Source: Neisseriaceae bacterium
Lineage (GTDB): Bacteria > Pseudomonadota > Gammaproteobacteria > Burkholderiales > Neisseriaceae
Reading direction: 5' to 3'
Assembly (NCBI GenBank): GCA_030151665.1
Contig: JASLDB010000270.1
Coordinates: 1 to 8,024 of the forward strand
Length of the DNA stretch: 8,024 nucleotides
Shown: piece after piece, positions 4,500-8,024 of the stretch
How positions within the stretch are numbered: the stretch's first letter is position 1
Layout: each line of letters starts with the position of its first letter
The notes under the pieces: generated by a model
Seen by the model: only the letters and a program-made list of their open reading frames with translations
Databases searched by the model: none
Told to the model about the DNA's origin: nothing
Position numbers and translations under genes: made by a program

Positions 4500-7319
4500 C
4501 TATGCAGATTGCAACTTCAATAATTGTGCTTGTACTTTATTCATTTTATCGTTCAATTCAGCAAGCTCAGTTTGGTCTTTTTCCACCAAATGAGCAGGTG
4601 CTTTGTCCACATAACCTGGCTTACTGAGTTTAGCCGTTAATTTATCCAAAGCTTTTTGCAATTTCTCTTGCTCTTTACCCAAACGAGCACGCTCCGCAGC
4701 TTTGTCAATTTCGACTTTCAACATCAAACGCGCACCTTGGCAAACTGCCACAGGCGCATCTTCAGCTTCAGGCAATACATCGACCATCTCGGCACTGTTT
4801 AAACGCGCCATCATGGGCAAATAAGGCAAGAATGCAGCCATCTGACCACCTTCGATAAACAAAGGTGCTTTAATAGAAGGTGCCAAGCCCATTTCACCAC
4901 GCAAATTGCGAATAGCATGCATCAAATCTTGCAAACCAGCCATCTGAGCCAATGCTGATTCACTGATTAACTGGGCATTAACTTGTGGCCATGCTGCCAC
5001 AATAAGACTATCCGCATCTTTTGCTTTTGCCAAAGGTGCAACGGTTTGCCACAATTCTTCAGTAATAAACGGCATAATAGGATGCATCAAACGCAAAACA
5101 GTTTCCAAGACATGCAACAAAATAGCTCGTGTTTCTTCAGCCAATGCCGCATCAGCTCCTTGCATATGTACCTTAGCCAACTCAACATACCAGTCACAGT
5201 ATTCATTCCAAGTGAATTCATACAAAGCTTGTGCTGCCAAGTCAAAACGATAAGTATCAAATGCTTCTGTCACCGTTTGAATGGTTTGCTGTAATCGAGC
5301 CAAAATCCATTGATTCACAAAATTGCTGGCTTGCAATGCGCAAGACAAATCTGCTACTGGTTTATCTTCCACATTCATTAATACAAATCGAGTGGCATTC
5401 CATAATTTATTGCAGAAATTGCGATAACCTTCGGCACGTTTAAAGTCAAAATTAACCGAACGACCTAAGCTTGCATAACTTGCCATGGTAAAACGCAAGG
5501 CATCAGAACCAAAAACAGGAATGCCTTCTGGGAAAAGTTTCTCGGTATCTTTACGCACTTGTGGGGCTTTTTCTGGGCGACGCAAGCCGTGCGTTCGTTT
5601 TTCCAATAATTCTGGCAAGGCAATGCCATCTATCAAATCCACAGGGTCAATCACATTGCCCTCAGACTTAGACATTTTCTTGCCCTCATGGTCACGCACC
5701 ATACCGTGAATATACACATCTTTAAACGGTACTTCGCCGGTAAAATGCATGGTCATCATAATCATGCGTGCTACCCAGAAGAAAATAATTTCATAACCTG
5801 TTACAAGCACATTACTTGGCAAAAAGGCTTTTAATTCTGCTGTATCATTTGGCCAACCCAAGGTTGAAAATGGCACCAAAGCAGAGCTAAACCATGTATC
5901 CAAAACATCCTCATCACGGAAGATATCTTTATCACCAGCTTGCCGTTTGGCTTCGGCTTCCGTGTTGGCAACATAAATATTGCCTTCAGTATCATACCAA
6001 GCAGGAATCTGATGACCCCACCACAATTGGCGAGAAATACACCAATCTTGAATATTGTTCATCCATTGGTTGTAAGTATTTACCCAATTTTCTGGAATAA
6101 AACGCACTTGACCACTGTCCACTGCATGTTTGGCTTTTGCGGTTAGGCTCATGCCAGTTTCATCGCCTTTGGCCACTTCAGTCATGGCAACAAACCATTG
6201 ACTCGTTAACATTGGCTCAATCACGGTACCCGTGCGATCCCCACGTGGGGTCATCAATTTATGGGGTTTCACTTCTAGCAACAAGCCTTGTGCATCCAAA
6301 TCTGCCACCATGGCTTTGCGGGCAGCAAAACGATCTAAGCCAGCATAAGCACTTGGCAATGCAAAACCTTCTTGTGCTTGGCCCACAAAATTAAATACTT
6401 CGGCGTTGTCTAAAATGGTCGCTTGTAAACTCAACACATTAATCAATGGTGTTTCATGGCGTTTACCGACTTGGTAGTCATTAAAGTCATGGGCTGGGGT
6501 GATTTTAACGCAACCCGTACCAAAGTCTTTTTCCACATAATCATCTGCAATCACCGGAATTGTACGACCTGACAATGGTAATACCAATTCTTTACCAACC
6601 AAATGCGCATAACGCTCATCTTCAGGGTGGACTGCAACAGCCACGTCACCCAACAAGGTTTCAGGGCGAGTGGTTGCCACCACCACAAACTCACTTGGGT
6701 TATCCGCCAAAGGATAACGAATGTGCCACATATGACCATCTTCTTCAGTGCTTTCCACTTCCAAATCAGACACAGCTGTACCCAACACAGGATCCCAGTT
6801 CACCAAGCGTTTGCCACGGTAAATCAAACCTTCTTTGTAAAGGCGCACAAACACTTCACTTACCACACTCGCACGCGCTTCATCCATGGTGAAGTACTCA
6901 CGGCTCCAATCGGTCGAACAACCCACACGGCGCATTTGTGAGGTGATGGTACCACCAGAAACGTCTTTCCACTCCCACACTTTGTCTAAAAATGCTTCCC
7001 GCCCTAAATCATGTCGACTAATGCCTTGTTCCGCCAATTGACGCTCCACCACGATTTGTGTGGCAATACCAGCATGGTCCGCACCTGGAATCCAAGCGGT
7101 ATTTTCACCTTTCATGCGGTGATAACGGGTCAAACCATCCATAATCGTTTGATTAAATGCATGACCCATGTGCAAAGTGCCCGTCACATTGGGTGGTGGC
7201 AATTGAATCGAAAACGACGGTTTGGTCGTGTCCATATGTGGTTTGAAATAGCCTTGGCTCTCCCAGAATTGATACCATTTGCTTTCAATTTGGGCTGGAT
7301 CGTATTTTTGAGCTTCCAT
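4500..7319 (-). CDS. valS: Valyl-tRNA synthetase
   Basis: This full-length class I synthetase of 939 residues charges tRNA-Val in the cytoplasm and hydrolyses mischarged Thr-tRNA-Val. The catalytic Rossmann fold carries the HIGH-type signature HMGH at 50-53 (in PPPNVTGTLHMGH) and KMSKS at 548-552. The inserted CP1 editing domain shows ATTRPETLLGD at 215-225 and DFGTGCVKITPAHDFND at 265-281, with the probable editing aspartate Asp278. Other family blocks are NWDPVLGTAVSDLEVES (174-190), WCISRQLWWGHQIPAWY (426-442) and LDTWFSSALVPFSTLGWP (473-490). An anticodon-binding helical domain spans about 670-815, and a coiled-coil arm about 870-939 is rich in Lys, Glu and Leu, typical of bacterial ValRS. 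Length and motifs are normal. The start ATG at 7319 gives the usual N-terminus but has only a weak purine-rich stretch before it. The gene is convergent with the HTH gene. Confidence 0.98.
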   Translation of the reverse strand: MEAQKYDPAQIESKWYQFWESQGYFKPHMDTTKPSFSIQLPPPNVTGTLHMGHAFNQTIMDGLTRYHRMKGENTAWIPGADHAGIATQIVVERQLAEQGISRHDLGREAFLDKVWEWKDVSGGTITSQMRRVGCSTDWSREYFTMDEARASVVSEVFVRLYKEGLIYRGKRLVNWDPVLGTAVSDLEVESTEEDGHMWHIRYPLADNPSEFVVVATTRPETLLGDVAVAVHPEDERYAHLVGKELVLPLSGRTIPVIADDYVEKDFGTGCVKITPAHDFNDYQVGKRHETPLINVLSLQATILDNAEVFNFVGQAQEGFALPSAYAGLDRFAARKAMVADLDAQGLLLEVKPHKLMTPRGDRTGTVIEPMLTSQWFVAMTEVAKGDETGMSLTAKAKHAVDSGQVRFIPENWVNTYNQWMNNIQDWCISRQLWWGHQIPAWYDTEGNIYVANTEAEAKRQAGDKDIFRDEDVLDTWFSSALVPFSTLGWPNDTAELKAFLPSNVLVTGYEIIFFWVARMIMMTMHFTGEVPFKDVYIHGMVRDHEGKKMSKSEGNVIDPVDLIDGIALPELLEKRTHGLRRPEKAPQVRKDTEKLFPEGIPVFGSDALRFTMASYASLGRSVNFDFKRAEGYRNFCNKLWNATRFVLMNVEDKPVADLSCALQASNFVNQWILARLQQTIQTVTEAFDTYRFDLAAQALYEFTWNEYCDWYVELAKVHMQGADAALAEETRAILLHVLETVLRLMHPIMPFITEELWQTVAPLAKAKDADSLIVAAWPQVNAQLISESALAQMAGLQDLMHAIRNLRGEMGLAPSIKAPLFIEGGQMAAFLPYLPMMARLNSAEMVDVLPEAEDAPVAVCQGARLMLKVEIDKAAERARLGKEQEKLQKALDKLTAKLSKPGYVDKAPAHLVEKDQTELAELNDKMNKVQAQLLKLQSA

Positions 7320-7415
7320 AATCTTTTAAACAATCTTTAGTAAATTAATTTTAATTGGTAAATTATAACGCAAACAGGCTTGCCATGATGAGCAAGCCTG
7401 TTGATAAATTCGGTT
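7320..7415 (-). promoter_or_regulatory. yacG-valS intergenic region with the valS promoter
   Basis: The 96-bp gap holds, in transcription order, a stem-loop, a near-perfect -10 box and a very AT-rich leader of about 36 nt before the valS ATG. The minus strand carries TATAAT at 7367-7362, matching consensus fully and preceded by TTTGCGT. No acceptable -35 hexamer stands 16-18 nt upstream (CATCAT at 17 nt). Transcription would begin near 7355. No T-box or leader peptide is seen. Confidence 0.6.
7373..7402 (-). terminator. Perfect stem-loop after yacG, probable terminator
   Basis: AACAGGCTTGC (7373-7383) pairs exactly with GCAAGCCTGTT (7392-7402), an 11-bp stem with an 8-nt loop. It lies 13 nt beyond the yacG stop codon. 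The minus strand after the stem is T-rich but interrupted (TGCGTTATAATTT), so termination may be partial. It could also be a stability hairpin for the zapD-yacG message. The plus-strand flank has no immediate T-run. Confidence 0.6.
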
Positions 7416-7595
7416 TTATTTTAAATCATCGGATAACGGTTCATCACTGGCCGCCACCTTATAGCTCTCATCTGCCCAAGCACCCAAGTCAATGACTCGA
7501 CAATGCTCAGAACAAAAAGGGCGATATGGATTTTCTATGGTCCATTCAACAGATTTTTGGCAAGTTGGGCATTTTACAATCAAAGGATTTGTCAT
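7416..7595 (-). CDS. yacG: YacG, zinc-binding DNA gyrase inhibitor
   Basis: This short gene encodes 59 residues, close to the 65 of E. coli YacG. The four zinc cysteines are Cys9 and Cys12 (KCPTCQK) and Cys28 and Cys32 (RPFCSEHCRVIDLGAW), giving the CxxC-x15-CxxxC finger of the family. The conserved PYRPFCS and CRVIDLGAWADE segments are present, followed by an acidic tail (DEPLSDD). In E. coli YacG binds GyrB and blocks DNA binding by gyrase; the same role is inferred here. It starts 12 nt after the zapD stop, a neighbour pairing shared with many proteobacteria, so the two are presumably co-transcribed. The Shine-Dalgarno is weak (TAAGA), which suggests translational coupling to zapD. The identification is secure from motif and context. 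Confidence 0.95.
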   Translation of the reverse strand: MTNPLIVKCPTCQKSVEWTIENPYRPFCSEHCRVIDLGAWADESYKVAASDEPLSDDLK

Positions 7596-7607
7596 GTTTT
7601 ATCTTAA

Positions 7608-8024
7608 TCAGTAATCAAAACCACACACATTCAAACAAAATGGCACATCTACGTCCACTTGTTTACCACGATTACGGTGAAAATCAGCCTCAATAAAACG
7701 AATGTGGGTTAAATATTTATTGGCAGAGACTTCTGGCAATGCTTGCCATTTCATCTCCACGTGAATTTGCAATAACATCACTTTGGGACCCAATGTTTGC
7801 TGCTGATAGTTGCCCCGATGGGCAACACACTCTTTGGCCACATGATTTTGGCGCAAGACAGCCAATAAAACACGAACTGCATTAAATGTAGGCCACAAAG
7901 ACATGGCCCAAATTTTCAACTGATCATGGCGATCACTGGCGCTTTGTTGTTGCCAAAAATAATAAGCTGGCGCATCCATGGGGCTCATGCCACCTGATAC
8001 ATGTACTTTTTGCTTCAAGCTCAT
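7608..8024 (-). CDS. zapD: ZapD (DUF1342) cell-division protein, C-terminal part (5' end outside window)
   Basis: The minus strand is open from the right edge to a TGA at 7610-7608, giving 138 residues. ZapD proteins are about 250 residues, so this is the C-terminal half. The ATG at 8024 sits exactly at the edge and corresponds to an internal residue of the family, not the real start. It matches E. coli ZapD from its RQRLSIPGG region onward: here KQKVHVSGGMSPMDAPAYYF, then QLKIWAMSLWPTFNAVRVLL with the conserved Trp, and an RFIEADFHRNRGK segment near the end. ZapD is a cytoplasmic protein that binds the FtsZ C-terminal tail and bundles FtsZ filaments at the division septum. Its position upstream of yacG supports the call. 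The protein ends in CGFDY rather than the FELACC ending of E. coli. Confidence 0.92.
   Translation of the reverse strand: MSLKQKVHVSGGMSPMDAPAYYFWQQQSASDRHDQLKIWAMSLWPTFNAVRVLLAVLRQNHVAKECVAHRGNYQQQTLGPKVMLLQIHVEMKWQALPEVSANKYLTHIRFIEADFHRNRGKQVDVDVPFCLNVCGFDY

Noticed and set aside
6560..6941. Pair of overlapping plus-strand open frames of about 110 codons opposite valS
   Set aside because: They are antisense to conserved valS sequence, in two frames at once, and have His/Thr/Pro-rich translations typical of shadows.
7373..7402. Possible paired DNA uptake sequence, as found in Neisseriaceae terminators
   Set aside because: The stem (GCAAGCCTGTT) does not match any uptake-sequence dialect I remember, and only a loose AAGCCTG match occurs elsewhere (near 467). 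A genome-wide 10-12-mer count would settle it.

Overview
The window reads as ordinary, dense chromosomal sequence from a betaproteobacterium, most likely in or near the Neisseriales/Neisseriaceae. This rests on the ValRS and TrpC protein style (the ValRS resembles what I remember of the Neisseria enzyme over long stretches) and on the conserved pairs pmbA/darP and zapD-yacG. Base composition is moderately AT-rich (estimated by eye). I saw no copy of the classical Neisseria DNA uptake sequence, so the genus is left open. All genes look intact apart from the two cut by the window edges. I see no mobile element, CRISPR array, tRNA or rRNA gene, phage gene or defence gene.

Layout, left to right. 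The N-terminal half of pmbA (tldE) runs leftward off the window from 773. It is divergent from darP (yjgA), and a 130-bp promoter region separates them. A rightward gene row follows: darP (50S assembly factor), yheT-family alpha/beta hydrolase (its start overlaps the end of darP by 11 nt), trpC (7 nt further on) and map (28 nt further on). The tight spacing suggests one transcript. After a 99-bp gap comes a 94-residue single-domain XRE-type HTH protein with its own likely promoter. A strong bidirectional hairpin terminator at about 4405-4434 and a second leftward one at about 4449-4489 separate this row from the convergent valS.

On the right, everything is on the minus strand: zapD (C-terminal half only, entering from the right edge), yacG (59 aa, zinc-binding DNA gyrase inhibitor) and valS (939 aa). 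Between yacG and valS there is an 11-bp perfect stem-loop. A near-consensus -10 box for valS lies directly downstream of it, so the end of the zapD-yacG unit and the start of valS appear compressed into about 100 bp.

Functionally these are housekeeping genes: protein quality control or peptide maturation (PmbA), ribosome assembly (DarP), tryptophan synthesis (TrpC), N-terminal methionine removal (Map), tRNA charging (ValS), gyrase control (YacG) and Z-ring assembly (ZapD). The least understood items are the HTH protein and the repeated TTGACA-like motifs around its upstream region. I found no convincing undescribed multi-gene system; the findings are modest regulatory and architectural observations.
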